Assembly (NCBI RefSeq): GCF_905147045.1
Contig: NC_065903.1
Span: 992,001-1,056,000 of the forward strand
From: Nymphalis io
Taxonomy: Eukaryota; Arthropoda; Insecta; Lepidoptera; Nymphalidae
DNA: 64,000 nt
Direction: 5' to 3'
The translations under genes were made by a program, and so were the position numbers. The notes beneath the pieces are model-generated. The model saw only the letters and a list, made by a program, of their open reading frames with translations. It did not search any database and was not told the DNA's origin. Below are positions 49,341-62,224 of the stretch, piece by piece. The stretch's first letter is position 1. Every line of letters begins with the position of its first letter.

Positions 49341-49630
49341 GTACGGTAAACCACAGCTGGATGTTTTATAGTATTCTTGTTAGTACCATTCATGTTCATG
49401 TTTATGTAATGTTAGATAAAGTGTAACGTACGCTATTTTATTTTTCGATGACAATACGGTTTTAATATAAAACAAAAAAGATGGCGGAATGAGACAAGTT
49501 TTAAATTAAATGAATTCAGAAAGATTAAGAAACAAAAATGTGATATATTAATTATTAACTGTTGAATCAATTAAACTGAGCAGTTTTTAATACCATGTAC
49601 CTTCTCTGTTTAACTTAATTTATTAATTAC

Positions 49631-49815
49631 GTTGAGATGGCTGATGTATGAGTTAGATCACGTCGAACGATCTTCATAGATTCTATGATGATTGAGGCTT
49701 CGAATACGGACAAATACCATCAGGGTTTCATGTGTATTCATTTGCTAGGTGAAGGAAAACGTAAGAAAACCTGCATGTGTAGAATGAAATTCTGCCATAT
49801 GTGTTTGCATTCTGA
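49631..49815 (+). mobile_element. SINE-A copy, degraded
   Basis: gttgagatggctgatg, ggcttcgaatacgg (B-box position), gtgaaggaaaacgtaagaaaacctgcatgtg, gaaattctgccatatgtg. Confidence 0.6.
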
Positions 49816-49819
49816 TCTT

Positions 49820-52100
49820 AGTTTTTGGACCTTATCGTCAAGAGGAAAGACATTTACAGTTATTTTTTGTAATATCACGGTTGTTATTCTTAATCTATAT
49901 TTTGCATAATTTCATCGCCCAAACATAGTAAAACATAATCTTAGTTTTTTTTTTATGGCAAAAAAATGATTGATTTTAAGAACAATTGACATTTGTAAAT
50001 TAACCTTAAGATTGTAACCGCGCAAAAAAATTGTAACAATACACAAATCAAGGCGAACAGGATCTTTACGCGTTATGTAGCACGATGTCCGGCTCAAATT
50101 CATCTTCTAACATGATTTACTGACATATTAACGTTTAATCTGTAAAAAATTAACAAATTTAAAATAAAAAAAAATATAAGCAAGTATTAAGATGAACTCA
50201 TTTCAATTAACAAATTTAATAGGCGTGAAATAAAATTGATTATTGATTGGCTACATACGATTAATTGAAGCCTAGTATCTATATACCTTATGAAATAGTA
50301 TTAGTGTTGCGCAATCAAGGTATCCCATTGAATATGCGTCACATAAATCTCAACAGACTGTTCTAGTGCTTAACTTTTGCTTATATAATTAATCTCGTGC
50401 CTGTGAATAAGAATGCAAAAACTGCTTCAAAATTGCAATTTTGCAGCTGGCTTACCGTTGTAATGGGACTGTGTGTGTTTGTGTTTGTGTGTGTGTAAAT
50501 CTTTAAGATGTTCGTCTCATTGATCCTTTACGTTGGCTCCCCTTTTCTTGGCTGGGTCTCAGTACCCGGCAACCCAACTGATCTCATCATTAATAATATA
50601 CAATTTATGTATCAGTTTTTAAACTAAATGTGTCGCAATGATATTTGCTTATATTTATAAACATTTTTATATAACCGAATTTCATGCGACACATTGAATG
50701 AGTAAAATAATCTCCAAGTTCTTTGATATATTGTAGAAAAGAACAAAGCGACACTTATTGATTGATATTGTAATGTAGTTACAGTACTTTATATTATTAA
50801 TAAATTAAAATATATATATATTTAAAGGTCGTCTATATACGAATAAAATAAACATATGTTCCATTAAACAATCACTGGAGCTTATGCTGTTAATTTAAAA
50901 TCGTAATTAAATATTGAAGCCGTGAGAAGAGAAGTATTTATGGCGGAAAGTAGAAAGGCGGTTAAAGATTTGCGTGCGACTTTGTATGTTTTGATTTGTT
51001 CGGCTTCCGCGGCAACATAACATCGCTCTATTTTCTACCGACTACATTTAAAATTTTCAATACATTGATAAATTAGATTATATAAAAAATAAATTTAAAG
51101 GTAGAATTTGTCTGTTCACGTTGTTATTTCTAGAAATCTATATTGTTTCGTAATAATGTAATATTAATTGAAATTAGAATCTGAAAAACAAATATAATTA
51201 TAACATAAAACATAAATTCGAAAGCCATATAAGTGAAGCCGCGATTAAAAGTAACTTAAAAAGTATTAGGCAAATAAAAAAAAAACAGACATCCTTCAAA
51301 ACAAATTCATAAATCCAAAGATAAATGGAACGAAGATAATTTAAGCGCTTAACAATTTAGTTAATAAAAAAATCGAATACGTAATTATTAAATCATAGAT
51401 TAAAAATGAATTTCAAATATATATAATCAATACAATATTTTATTTCGAATCATTAAACCATAAATACAAAACTCTCACGTTACAACATTTCTTCCCCCAT
51501 TCGAAAATCATATCAAATCGATTCGACACACATTAATCTAATTTCAAATCGAATAAAATCATTTGTAGATTAGCCGTTAAGTCTGTAGTTAATCCAAAAT
51601 ATAAACATAAGATTATATATCATAATGACTTAATCAAAATTTATTAGTATGATCGTGATTTCGCGTCTTTAAAACCAATTCGATGTATTGATTAGTTTTT
51701 ATTAACATACTAATGAAAGAAAAATTAATAATTAAATTTTAGTTTCGTAATATCGAAGATAACGGATCCGGAGGTAACAGTTTATTTTTATTGTATCGAA
51801 TATTATTTAAGTTTAAAGTTATATGTTTATAATATTATAAGTTATTAAAATGCGATGGATTTTGTTTTTGAGATGTCCGACAGTCGTTTGATTATTTTAT
51901 AATTACTGCGATAACAATTAGATTGATTTAACTAAATTAAAATATTAAAAAAAAACTATTTTAATAAAACATAACATTAATATATCTATTAAAGTTCTTT
52001 AGCCGTTCGCCGCGGTATTATATGGATTATTAGTGACGTAATTTACGTGTGATGTAGAGTTAATATATCTGTATAGAATATGTAATTGATAAAAAAAATG
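49820..52100. other. intronic AT-rich sequence, nothing recognised
   Basis: Holds the short (TG)n run and long AT tracts. A slightly GC-richer spot at 50930-51040 (gcggaaagtagaaaggcgg, cggcttccgcggcaac) is unassigned. Confidence 0.5.
50471..50496. repeat. imperfect (TG)n microsatellite
   Basis: gtgtgtgtttgtgtttgtgtgtgtgt, interrupted by two TTT. Confidence 0.9.
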
Positions 52101-52101
52101 T

Positions 52102-52360
52102 AGCAGCCTGTAAATATCCCACTGCTGGGCTAATTCCAACAGCGTGTTGGTAATTAAATTCATCCAAAACTCGCAGGTTTCCTCATGACGTTTTACTTAA
52201 CCCCACGAAATGAGTTAGTAACAGCCTGCGAATGTCCCACAGCTGTGCCTCCTCTCCCTTTTGAAAAGAAGATATTTGAGATGACTTATGAACATCAAAT
52301 CAAGTACATACAAATTAAAAAAAATCCTACCATCTAACCACTGAGCCATCGTGGTTCAAC
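52102..52360 (-). mobile_element. two SINE-A remnants, tandem or nested
   Basis: The reversed tail occurs twice (agcagcctgtaaatatcccactgctggg at 52102 and gtaacagcctgcgaatgtcccacagctg at 52217), followed by a decayed body and a tctaaccactgagccatcg head. Confidence 0.7.
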
Positions 52361-52369
52361 ATATACGCA

Positions 52370-53265
52370 AAGCACATACAAAATTACCTAGTATCTGATC
52401 GTATCTATATAAAAAAAACTTTTTGAGTTGATGTTAGCGGGTCCCATCAAGAACTACAGTTATTAAACTAAAACCTACCATTAAGCCATTAACCAACTAA
52501 TTGCATCATTTATACTTTAACACCGAGTAACAAAAATAATAATTATTAATAAAAGTTTGTTATAGCATTAGTTTTCGCCCACGGATTCACTCGTGTGTTA
52601 TGGGGCAATTATACAAGAAATAATATTTAAAAAAAAGTCTATAATATTTAGGAAAACACAGCATAAATCATTTAAATACAACAATTAGATTACAATTGAA
52701 ATCATGTTAATTTCTATAGTTTATAAACTTACAATAATCTGTTGAACAATAATTGGTATTTTTAACGAAACGTTTTATTTTAGGAGTGAAGCCCAATTAT
52801 GAGTATAAGAATCGAATCTCTAATCATCCAGGCTATCCGTATACCATTGAGCTATTAAGGCTTAAGCTTAGAACTAAACATATACAGCCTTACTTATTAT
52901 AAACATTTTTGAGCGACTGTTTAGTTAAACGCCGATTCACCTCTTTCTGTCATTATTGATTTGACATTCGAAAGAAGAAGACCGCTACACATTGTTTATA
53001 AATAAGGCCGATGGTAAAATTTGTTTCTGTAATTCAAAACACAATTGTACTTAAAAGTTTATTAAATGTCATCCGTGACAAGAAGTGAGTGTAAAAGATT
53101 TAATTGGGCAATCTATTCAATGCTTATTGAAAATAAAAACAGAATTGTTCAAATAAGAGTCAAACAGTACTTAAGACACATTCACTAATTACAAACATAC
53201 ACGTATTTTTGTTACGTTATCGAAAAATATAATACAATCACCTATCGCGTCTTGTCAAAAAACCA
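52370..53265. other. intronic AT-rich sequence, nothing firm
   Basis: 52790-52865 (aatcgaatctctaatc ... accattgagctatt) looks like a decayed tRNA-type SINE head in reverse, too weak for its own call. Confidence 0.4.
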
Positions 53266-53269
53266 CCGT

Positions 53270-53515
53270 TATATCTGAAAATAGTAAAGTAACCGAACCG
53301 ACCTGACTTCCCACGACCTCAGAGCTTCGCTGTGCTCTATCCAATTTTACTTCCTAGTATATTCGATAAACGATCCTATCACCCCGATAATAGGACTCAA
53401 AATCGTTTCAGCAAATCTAACACCCATTCAAAAGCGATGCCTCGTTCACACATGCATGGCTTGACACCTTCGATTTGTGTGGGTGACGATCATATTTTCA
53501 ACTGCAATCTAATTT
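53270..53515. promoter_or_regulatory. GC-richer unique block
   Basis: Includes ccgaccgacctgacttcccacgacctcagagc and acacatgcatggcttgacacc. Non-repetitive. The 61-residue frame at 53332-53517 over it has no recognised domain. Regulatory role is a guess. Confidence 0.2.
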
Positions 53516-53781
53516 GAATTTTATTATTAGTGATATACGGCTCATATTTATTTATATAAATTATTACATGTGTGCGTTTATTGACCAATAGTGTATCATT
53601 AATACGTAAATCGTAACTAAGAACAATAAAATATAGATGTAGTATGTCTGCGAGTTGAACTAACCTTATTCGCAACTTTATATATTAACTTATACATACA
53701 AGAGATAAGTGTATTAAAACTAGTTGAACTATCAGAATTGAATATAAATTAATAAATAATTTTATTATACATTGTAAGAAT

Positions 53782-54078
53782 GGTGGTAGGGCTTTGTGCA
53801 AGCTCGTCTGGATAGGTACCACGCACTCATCAGATATTCTACCGCAAAACAGCAGTACTTGGTATTGTTGTGTTCCGGTTTGAAGGGTGAGTGAGCCAGT
53901 GTAATTACAAGCACAAGGGATATAACATTTTAGTAACATAACATCTAACTAACAACCTTGGGAGGTTGGTGGCACATTGGCTATTAACATTTCTTACAAT
54001 GCGTCTATGGGCGTTGGTGACCCCTTACCATCAGGTGGCCCATACGCTCGTCCGCCTTCCTATTCTATATAAAAAAAA
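53782..54078 (+). mobile_element. SINE-B copy, near full length
   Basis: ggtggtagggctttgtgcaagctcgtctggataggtaccac, ggtttgaagggtgagtgagcc, ccatacgctcgtccgccttcctattctatat plus poly-A; a small internal duplication or deletion near 53930-53990. Confidence 0.93.
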
Positions 54079-54788
54079 GGAAATCTGGTCAAGGGATCTG
54101 CCTCGGTTTTTTTATTCAGAATTACACACACACATTAGGAACGATGAATTCCAGCCTTTGATTTAATTACGATTGTAAATATTTAAGGACAATGAATAGT
54201 GAACCACCTAATATTTAACTTAACACAAGCAAAGTATAGAATATATATCTAAAGAAAATATCATCAAATGAAGCTAATTAAAAAAAAATCATTTTTTTCT
54301 GTAACGAACGTCATTGAAATGAGAAAAGGAATAAAAAAACTAGATACGTTTTAATGATTTTGCTTTTGACATGATTCTGTTAATTCATATTCGTTATCGC
54401 TTCCAGTATAACCTCAGCTCTATGGTCGTGGTGATATTACGATGCTCTATAGACTTTGTGTGTGTTAGTGTCAGAGTTTACCTTTTAGATTGTTACAATA
54501 GCGTGCGGGGATTTTTGTATCTCATAAAGTAACCGAAGTAATTAGAATCTCTTTTTTAAACGATTTAATCTTGATTGTTTGTACGTTAATAAAAAGTTTA
54601 TGAGTTTTTGTCGAAGATATTCGAAGTTCTTTATTCAATAGAGATGCAAATAGTGCTTATAAGTTAACATATTTGATTAAATCAAATGTTATCATAAAGT
54701 GTTTCGATAACTCGTTATAACTGGTAATAGCCGAATATTACCAGTTCGAACGAGAATATTATTTATCATTTTTACTGTTAAAAGTTAA

Positions 54789-55086
54789 AGTAACAGCCTG
54801 TAAATGTCCCACTGCTGGGCTAAGGCCTCCTCTCCCTATTTGAGGAGAAGGTTTGGAGCTTATTCCACCACGCTGCTCCAATGCGGGTTGGTGGAATACA
54901 CATGTGGCAGAATTTCGATGAAATTAGACACATGCAGGTTTCCTCACGATGTTTTCCTTCACCGAAAAGCACGAGATGAATTATAAACAGAAATTAAGCA
55001 CATGAAAATTCAGAGGTGCTTGCCCGGGTTTGAACCCACGTTCATCGGTTAAGATTCACGCGTTCTTACCACTGGGCCATCTCGAC
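54789..55086 (-). mobile_element. SINE-A copy, full length
   Basis: gtaacagcctgtaaatgtcccactgctgggctaaggcctcctctcc through cgggtttgaacccacgttcatcgg to ggccatctcga. atttttactgt at 54768-54778 and 55108-55118 is a possible target-site duplication. Confidence 0.93.
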
Positions 55087-55129
55087 TTCTACTAACTCAT
55101 CATCTCGATTTTTACTGTGATATTATAAT

Positions 55130-55290
55130 ATTTATGGCGCACGTTCACGTGTAGATGCACCTTTACATGTGACAGTGGGCACGAGTGGCGCTGCAGGTGA
55201 ACTTACGTTCGTGTGCGTGAGGTCACTGTATTCGTACACAGTTGTCATTTGCATGTGCTTAATATAAGCACGTGTTCATATAATAGCTCT
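55130..55290. promoter_or_regulatory. unique block with clustered E-boxes
   Basis: Holds cacgtg in gttcacgtgtag and again in aagcacgtgttc, with catgtg, caggtg and gagtggcgctgcagg between them, and repeated gtgcgtg/gtgacagtg motifs. No repeat match. Candidate enhancer bound by bHLH factors; inference. Confidence 0.28.
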
Positions 55291-55509
55291 CACACCGTTA
55301 CACAATGTATTTGATGAAATATATATTTCATTGTAATCCTTATATAAGATTAAAATATTGTGTTATAGTAATTGCATTCGAAAATTAGCATTTTTTTTCG
55401 TTTTTTTTTTGTTTAATGTCAATTGTTCATTTATGTCCAAGAATATCCACTAACCCATATTTAAGCAGCTCGGTCGAATAAGCTCCGATCCTTCATTTCA
55501 ACATAATGG

Positions 55510-55660
55510 GTTTTGGTTGGCGTGGTTGGTAGATACCTGCCTTTCACGCCGAAGGTTGTGGGTTCGAAACATGTCTGTTTGTCCTGTGTCTGGGTGTAAT
55601 TATCTATATAAGTATGCATTTACAAAAGAAAAATAGTATATGTAGTATATCAGTTGTGAC
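55510..55660 (+). mobile_element. SINE-D copy, left of inverted pair
   Basis: ttggttggcgtggttggtagatacctgcctttcacgccgaaggttgtgggttcga, then tgtctgtttgtcctgtgtctgggtgtaattatctatataagta; lacks the cccacccaggacag segment and the 3' tail. Confidence 0.85.
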
Positions 55661-55682
55661 AAATCAATTAGTATTTTTTTTT

Positions 55683-55857
55683 ATATGTAATAATAATAGT
55701 ATCCTGGAACATTATTCACACACGGCCATCTGATCCCAAACTAAGCAAAGCTTGTACTATGGAAACCAGACAGCTGATATACATATACTACTTTTCTTTT
55801 GTAAATACATACTTATATAGATAATTACACCCAGACTCAAACATAAATAAACAGTAA
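55683..55857 (-). mobile_element. SINE-D copy, right of inverted pair
   Basis: aataataatagtatcctggaacatt, cacacggccatctgatccc, agcttgtactatggaaacc, agataattacacccagactc: SINE-D in reverse, missing the tRNA-like head. Confidence 0.85.
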
Positions 55858-55997
55858 AAAAAATTTAATGTGCCTTCTTAATATCGTTTTATGTTTTACT
55901 TGTAATAATTACAAACGAAATACAAAATTAATCGAAATGATCGCGATTGCGGAGATCGTGGAACAAATCTCAGCAAGAGGTAATATCATATACTACT

Positions 55998-56115
55998 CAT
56001 TAGCTATAAGCGATGGTTGACATTTCTTACAATGCCAATGTCTAAGGGCGTTTGGTGACCACTTGCCATCAGGTGGCCCATATGCTCGTCCACCTTCCTA
56101 TGCTATAAAAAAAAA
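55998..56115 (+). mobile_element. SINE-B 3' part, tail-to-tail pair
   Basis: ggctataagcgatggttgacatttcttacaatgcc-like start at 56000, ending gctcgtccaccttcctatgctat plus poly-A. Confidence 0.88.
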
Positions 56116-56206
56116 TGCATATAACACATGAAACTATCACATTTATTACCGATCATATCATCAACATGATCATTATCGGAAAAAAAAACTTCTACTTTCT
56201 TATGTT

Positions 56207-56433
56207 ATAGGTCGGAGAACGGGCAAATAGACCACCTGATGTTAAGTCACCACCGCCCATAGACATTGTCAATCTGCCATCAACCTTGGGAACAAAGACA
56301 TTACGTCCCTTGTGCCTATAATTACATTGGCTCACTCACCCTTTAAACAGGAACGCAACAATACTAAGCATTGCTGTTAAGCGGTAGAATATCTGATGAG
56401 TGGGTGGTACCTGGCTCAAAGCCCTACCACCTA
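56207..56433 (-). mobile_element. SINE-B copy, tail-to-tail pair
   Basis: aggtcggagaacgggcaaatagaccacctgatg, ccatcaaccttgggaac, ggctcactcaccctttaaacagg, gagtgggtggtacctgg, ccctaccacc. Confidence 0.9.
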
Positions 56434-56439
56434 GTAAAA

Positions 56440-57630
56440 CAATTACGAAATTATAATTGTTCTATTTAATAAATCTTAAAGTAATACAAATTATCAACTG
56501 ATTCACATAATAGAAAAAAAAAAAACTAAACACGTCCAATAAATCATTTTCAATAGCAACTAAGTATACGGTGTTAAATGCTCCGATTATTATTTTCTAC
56601 TTTGCAATCAGTAAAAACTGTTATACGCGTTTCTAATACTTTACCGATAATGTGATAGTGCAGCCTTAGTCGTAATAAAAACTATGCTATGATACATCAA
56701 AGCGATGTTATATGTATTATGGTTTTTGGTTTATTTTTTTATAAATTTGCTATGTTTTAGGATTCCGTGCTTATATAAGAAGCAATGAATAAAACAAATA
56801 TATATATTTTAATCTGTCTATGTGACGTTGAATAAGGTACTTAAATGTTGATAATCTCACCCTAAAAGCATGTGTATTTTACACGACAGCAAAGTTAAGT
56901 ATTATTTTAATTATTAATTATAAGCTAAAGAATACAATAAATATATTACTCAATTATTTAGTTGGCTTGTATTTGCGAAAACAAATGCATCCGTAATAAG
57001 TGCATCCCTACGTAATAAAACTGAGAACTAAAAACAAAAGCTTATTAAAATGAGACCCTTTTCTAAAAACGTAAAGCATAACAAATGAACAATGCAATAT
57101 ATAAAAAAAGAAAAATATTTTTTTGAAAATAGAATTTCAATTTGTATCACTAAATTTTATTTCAATAGCTTTATACAGTAAGTAATATCTTAGCTTACGC
57201 AATCAATCACGAGATGTCGGTACATCTAATTTCACGTAACAACCGGTTGTAGTACACGGCTTCATAATTACAATATACATGCTCATTAAGTGTTACTTTA
57301 TAATTTAGCCAACACTGATTGAGCCGTCCGATTGATAGACATGGGAATTTCTCGATACGAGCTCGATAAGACTCAGTAACATGAAACTCATGTGAAAATC
57401 AATGAAATTAATGTACACTTAAAGAAATATATATGCAAGGTGTGATTGGTCGATGTTATCTTATGTCTCAATTTCTATTTGACAAGAATGCTTAAGAAAT
57501 CATTTAATGTGCTTGGATATTTAATTTTACATTTTCTTTCAGTTAAGAGAAAATTTTCTGTTAAATTTTGATATCAAGCCTCAAGGGAACACGGAGCTAC
57601 GGCATTCACATATATAGATAACCGTTGAGC
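56440..57630. other. intronic AT-rich sequence, nothing recognised
   Basis: No exon or repeat landmarks. Confidence 0.5.
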
Positions 57631-57634
57631 TATA

Positions 57635-57786
57635 GAAACCTGCATGTGTCTAATTTCACTGAAATTCTGCTACATGTGCATTCCACCAACCCGCATTGGA
57701 GCAGCGTGGTGGAACAAGCTCCATACCTTCTCCTTAAAAAAGAGAGAGGATGCCTTAGCCCAGCAGTGGGATATTCACAGGCTTTT
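57635..57786 (+). mobile_element. SINE-A 3' part
   Basis: gaaacctgcatgtgtctaatttcactgaaattctgc, accaacccgcattggagcagcgtggtgg, gccttagcccagcagtgggatattcacaggct. Confidence 0.9.
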
Positions 57787-58374
57787 TCTTTACTATAGAG
57801 ACTCAAATTTATTAATTTTATAATGTTACGATCTATATGATTCAATGAATTCATTTACTATTTCTTATATTATTACGATACCTAATTAATCAAAATTTTA
57901 TTTGAATATGTTAAGCCATTTTTGTGTAACAATAAATATGAAAAACATACATATTTTCCCAATATATATTATTAGGATTTACGTTATTCAATACAAAACG
58001 TTGCGTAATTCAATTTGAGTTTCTCATGCCTGTCAAATCTTAAATTTACTGTGAACGAAAGTATACATTAATCAAACAATATTCATATAATAATATATCA
58101 GAATCGAAATTCTACTAGAAAATATCATTGTTTTCTAGTAGAATTATTAATTAAGACTATTAGAGCAAAGAAACTAATGGATTAAATAAGTTGATCTAAT
58201 TTACAAATCTATAATAATATATGAGGCGCTTTCGTTGTTACGCCTGATAGAAAAATACGATATAACCTAGAGAAAAATATATTATAATAATAGAAGATGC
58301 GCGTTTTGTAGAAGGCATATAATATTATTGTGACATGATACGCGTGAATTTGATATTCTTGTTGCATAAAAATC

Positions 58375-58675
58375 AGTAACAATCTGTGAATGTCCCACAG
58401 CTGGGCTAAGGCCTCCTCTCCTTTTTTTGAGGAGAAGATTTGGAACCTTATTCACCACGCTGCTCTAATGCGGGTTGGTGGAAAACACATGAGGCAGAAT
58501 TTCAGTGAAATCAGACACATGCAGGTTTCTTCGCGATGTTTTACTTCACCGTCAAACACGAGATAAATTATGAACGTAAATTAAGCACATAAAATTCAGT
58601 GGTGCTTGCCCAGGTTTTAACCCACGATCATCGGTTAAGATTCACGCGTTCTAACCACCAGGCCATTTCGGCATA
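58375..58675 (-). mobile_element. SINE-A copy, full length
   Basis: gtaacaatctgtgaatgtcccacagctgggctaaggcctcc through caggttttaacccacgatcatcgg to ggccatttcggc. Confidence 0.92.
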
Positions 58676-58679
58676 TATA

Positions 58680-59985
58680 AAGGAAAAGTAAAATAACAGC
58701 CGGGTAATACCCACAGCTTAACTTAACAATCATCATGAAGAAAAATGTTTTTGAACTATACCAAGTTCAAGTGTTTCAATCGCAAACAACACAAATTCAA
58801 ATTGAAATTAAAGACGAAAATACGCGTCGTTTGTCGTTTTAGTATCGTCGTGAAATATGAATCAAATGAACCGTCCATCTGCGTCAGATATAAACTGCTA
58901 TAACATTAATTACATATAATTAACGCGTCGCCCAAATCCATCGCTAGTAACTTTCCGCTTCCACAACATCAAAGTTCTAATAACATATCATAGAAAAATT
59001 TAAAAGACAATTATCAAAAATGAGGGTCTATCATTATTGAATGATAAAAGAATTCTGATCTATACATGGTGTTGAGTAATTTATCATTTGTATCTGATGA
59101 GATTGATATCTTTCTTTTATTAATAATAGGAGGCAGTTGCTACCGGAGCAATTGTTAACGCCCGCGGCAATCTTCTATTTCAGTTTCTCTCTTATAAAAC
59201 ACAAGATATATCTGATTTATTTGAATATTCGAATGTATTTAACGATATATTTAAGGAACGTAACTAATTCGCGATGTTTTTCAAGATTAATTGATTCGTT
59301 AATGAACTTTTTTGAATTTCGAAACAATTTATCGAACTGTTGTATAATTTTTATAACTCTTTTCGTAGATTTGTATTTTATATATATATATTTTTTTTAA
59401 TTATCGGTTTGATTAAGTTTTAATGAATCAATGTAATCTTTCTTTTTAAAATTAACTTTACAACGTATTTAATTTTTACTCGTAATTTAGTATTATTGCA
59501 ATGCCATTACCATTTAAGTTATTTTATTTTTAATTTGAATGGAAATCTTTACCATAAACTTCTGTTTTCTGAGTTTATAAATACAAAAGTAAATAAATTG
59601 TAAGGATGACAAAATCGATTTTTTGATAAAAAATATTAAAACTTGTAAAGATGTTATGTTTTATGGAATAATACACAAAAATACACATACTTTAGATATA
59701 ATTGCAATAGTATCATATACATACATATTTTATCAATTATAATCAGTCATTTTTAGAGCTTCGCAGACAAAGTATGAAACTATTTTTTAAGTCGCAAGGC
59801 TTCTAATTCATCTCACGAGAAACCTTTAAGTATCAAATCAAAATCTGCCGCTCGTGCATCCCCTAACCTCCCCTTTGAACAGCGTGGATAACGATTAACG
59901 CTCCACAATTTCTACTTAAAACCTCAAGCCAGCAATGGAATATCATATCTTTTACAACTACTTTGCTTTTAATTTAGTATTGCAA
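58680..59985. other. intronic sequence, nothing firm
   Basis: 58830-58980 is somewhat GC-richer (gtcgtcgtgaaatatg ... acgcgtcgcccaaatcc) and unique. The 87-residue frame at 59137-59400 is hydrophobic, AT-derived and motif-free. 59870-59935 may be a decayed SINE-A tail. Confidence 0.4.
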
Positions 59986-59987
59986 TC

Positions 59988-60112
59988 TAGACGGGCAGAT
60001 GGGACACCTCATGGTAAGTGGTCACCACCGCCCATAGACATAGTCACAATAAGAAATACTAACCATTCCTTACATAACCAATGCGCCTCTACGCAAATGC
60101 CAAAAATCAATG
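59988..60112 (-). mobile_element. SINE-B 3' part
   Basis: agacgggcagatgggacacctcatggtaagtggtcaccaccgcccatagacat and accattccttacataaccaatgcgcc. Confidence 0.83.
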
Positions 60113-60119
60113 TAATAAC

Positions 60120-61050
60120 TTTCAAGGCAATTGTATGAACGCTACGTGAACGCATAACACGAACAAAAACAAATATATATATATATGTAATTGAATATTA
60201 TTGAATTCATATTGAATGTTATGATCAATCTGTCATTGTATTTACGTCACGATAATTCACATCCAAAGAAACGGACTTTCCGTGTAGCAAAATATTTCTA
60301 CGTAACTTCACGATTACTAATAATATTTTTTATCTCATAATCTGTACGATCGTATCGCGGTATTCTTTGATATTTACACTTCATTATTTAAGTCACATCG
60401 GCAGCTGCTTAATCCCATGTAATAATATCCAATTAACAATAAGACACGCTCGATTTTCAATAGACAGACTGACAAGCTGAAATATTGTAATAAATGTTTT
60501 ATATTTTATGTACGGTGAAAACAATTACCACCGTGATCGGGTGTGATGTGTTTTAGAAGAGTTCGCGTGTCATTAAATTGTTTGTCTGCTTGACTAACGG
60601 TTTCAGCTTCCTTATAATTATTAAAAAATATAATCAATTTTGTACTAAAGAGGCCGTAGATGATAATGAAAGCTCTTGTACAACGGACATTTACTGTTCA
60701 GAACATTTTATCTAACTTATGTAATATATGAACAGTTATCTATTTTAGTAGTTACGTTATAGGAAATTTTTGATACCTTGGGTTACATTATTGCAGTTTT
60801 CGATAAGATCTCTATTTTTTTATTAAATAAAATGCAGCCCATTACTCGCTGAAATTTAAGCTTAGTGTAGGTGAAACAATTCTATAATCTAAAATCGGTT
60901 TTGTAGTTGTTTAGTTTATCCATAACAAAAAAAAATTACATAAAATTAAATATTATCTTTTTATACAAGTGAATAAATATTAAAATACAGATAAAAATGG
61001 ATGTTTCTTTATTTGTCTAATGCGTTCTTAAGCCATTCATCTAGTTCAAT
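60120..61050. other. intronic sequence, nothing firm
   Basis: 60395-60610 is unique and slightly GC-richer, with cttaatcccatg (Otd/Bcd-type GGATTA in reverse) and ttaccaccgtgatcgggtgtgatgtg. Not strong enough for a separate call. Confidence 0.4.
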
Positions 61051-61054
61051 TGAT

Positions 61055-61250
61055 ACAACCCACTCAGATATTCTACAGCTAAACAGCAATACTTAGTATT
61101 ATTGCGTTCCGGTTTAAAGGGTGAGTGAGCCTATTTAACTACAGGCACAAGGGACATAACATCTCAGTTCTTAATATTTCTTACATTGCCAATATATATA
61201 AGTGGTGATGACCACTTACCATTAAGTAATCAGTTGCCCATCCGCCAAAT
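61055..61250 (+). mobile_element. SINE-B copy, 5'-truncated and degraded
   Basis: cccactcagatattctacagctaaacagcaatacttag, ttccggtttaaagggtgagtgagcc, gcacaagggacataacatctcag, gaccacttaccatt. Confidence 0.88.
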
Positions 61251-61254
61251 TTAA

Positions 61255-62220
61255 AATATTTATCTTATTAAATATAATATATATCAAAGTTAATATTTAC
61301 AATGACACAATATACTAGTAAGGTGGACCGTTGTCTGTACGCAGCATATTAAAACGCTTTCAGCTTATAACTCATCGTGTTGGAGAATCGTATTTAATAT
61401 TTCGTACACGTATGATTGATTTTGAATTGGAAACGAATTCTAAAGTGTTTTTTGACGGCCGATATTTATTATTCATGTGATGATTTTTTTATTTTATTTT
61501 ACAAGTAATTAACGCCTTGTTAAATCTTTCTTATTGAATGCATTTATTATATATATATTCTGTAGTAACTAATATATTGTATATAGAAACTTACCGGTGT
61601 TTAGGCTTTAGGTAGACTTGCCTTTGTAACAGCAGTATTTATATTTACATATTGCTAAGATATAGTTAAGTGAGCCAGTGTAATTAAAAAAATATATAAT
61701 ATTATAATTATATTTCTTAAACAGTGGATGGATATTAAAAAAAGGTTGAGTAAGCTATTTTTATTATAAAATACAGTTATATATTAATTAATTACATTTA
61801 TAAATGTTAAATTAATACCTAAAGTTTAAATTTGTATTGACAAATAAAATGTGACATCTTCTTGATTAAATTCAATCGAACTTATATCCATGTTAATATT
61901 TTAACCTTAAATTCCGTCAAAGATATTTAATACAGACTTATATATCGGTATATGCTTATCGTTGAAATAAATTGGCTTTAAATCGCATACAATTACGGAT
62001 ACAATAAAAAAAAAAACATTTTTAACAAACCCAAACCACGTCGATGTCCGCCGATCAAATGTAACGATTCGAAGAATAGAAATCGTCACAAATCTTATCA
62101 AATAATTTCATTGAAGATAACGATATACACATTCTAAATAATTTATAGCAATTTATAAGAGAAAACGTCTTAGAATCTTGTTGCTTCGTTAAAGTTTAAG
62201 TTAAGTAATCTAATTAAAAA
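61255..62220. other. intronic AT-rich sequence, nothing firm
   Basis: A weak SINE-B-like scrap at 61615-61690 (gtaacagcagtatt, gtgagccagtgtaatta); otherwise featureless. Confidence 0.45.
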
Positions 62221-62224
62221 TGTA

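Noticed and set aside
59137..59400. 87-residue hydrophobic + frame
   Set aside because: Ile/Leu/Phe-rich translation of AT-rich DNA; no start context or family similarity.
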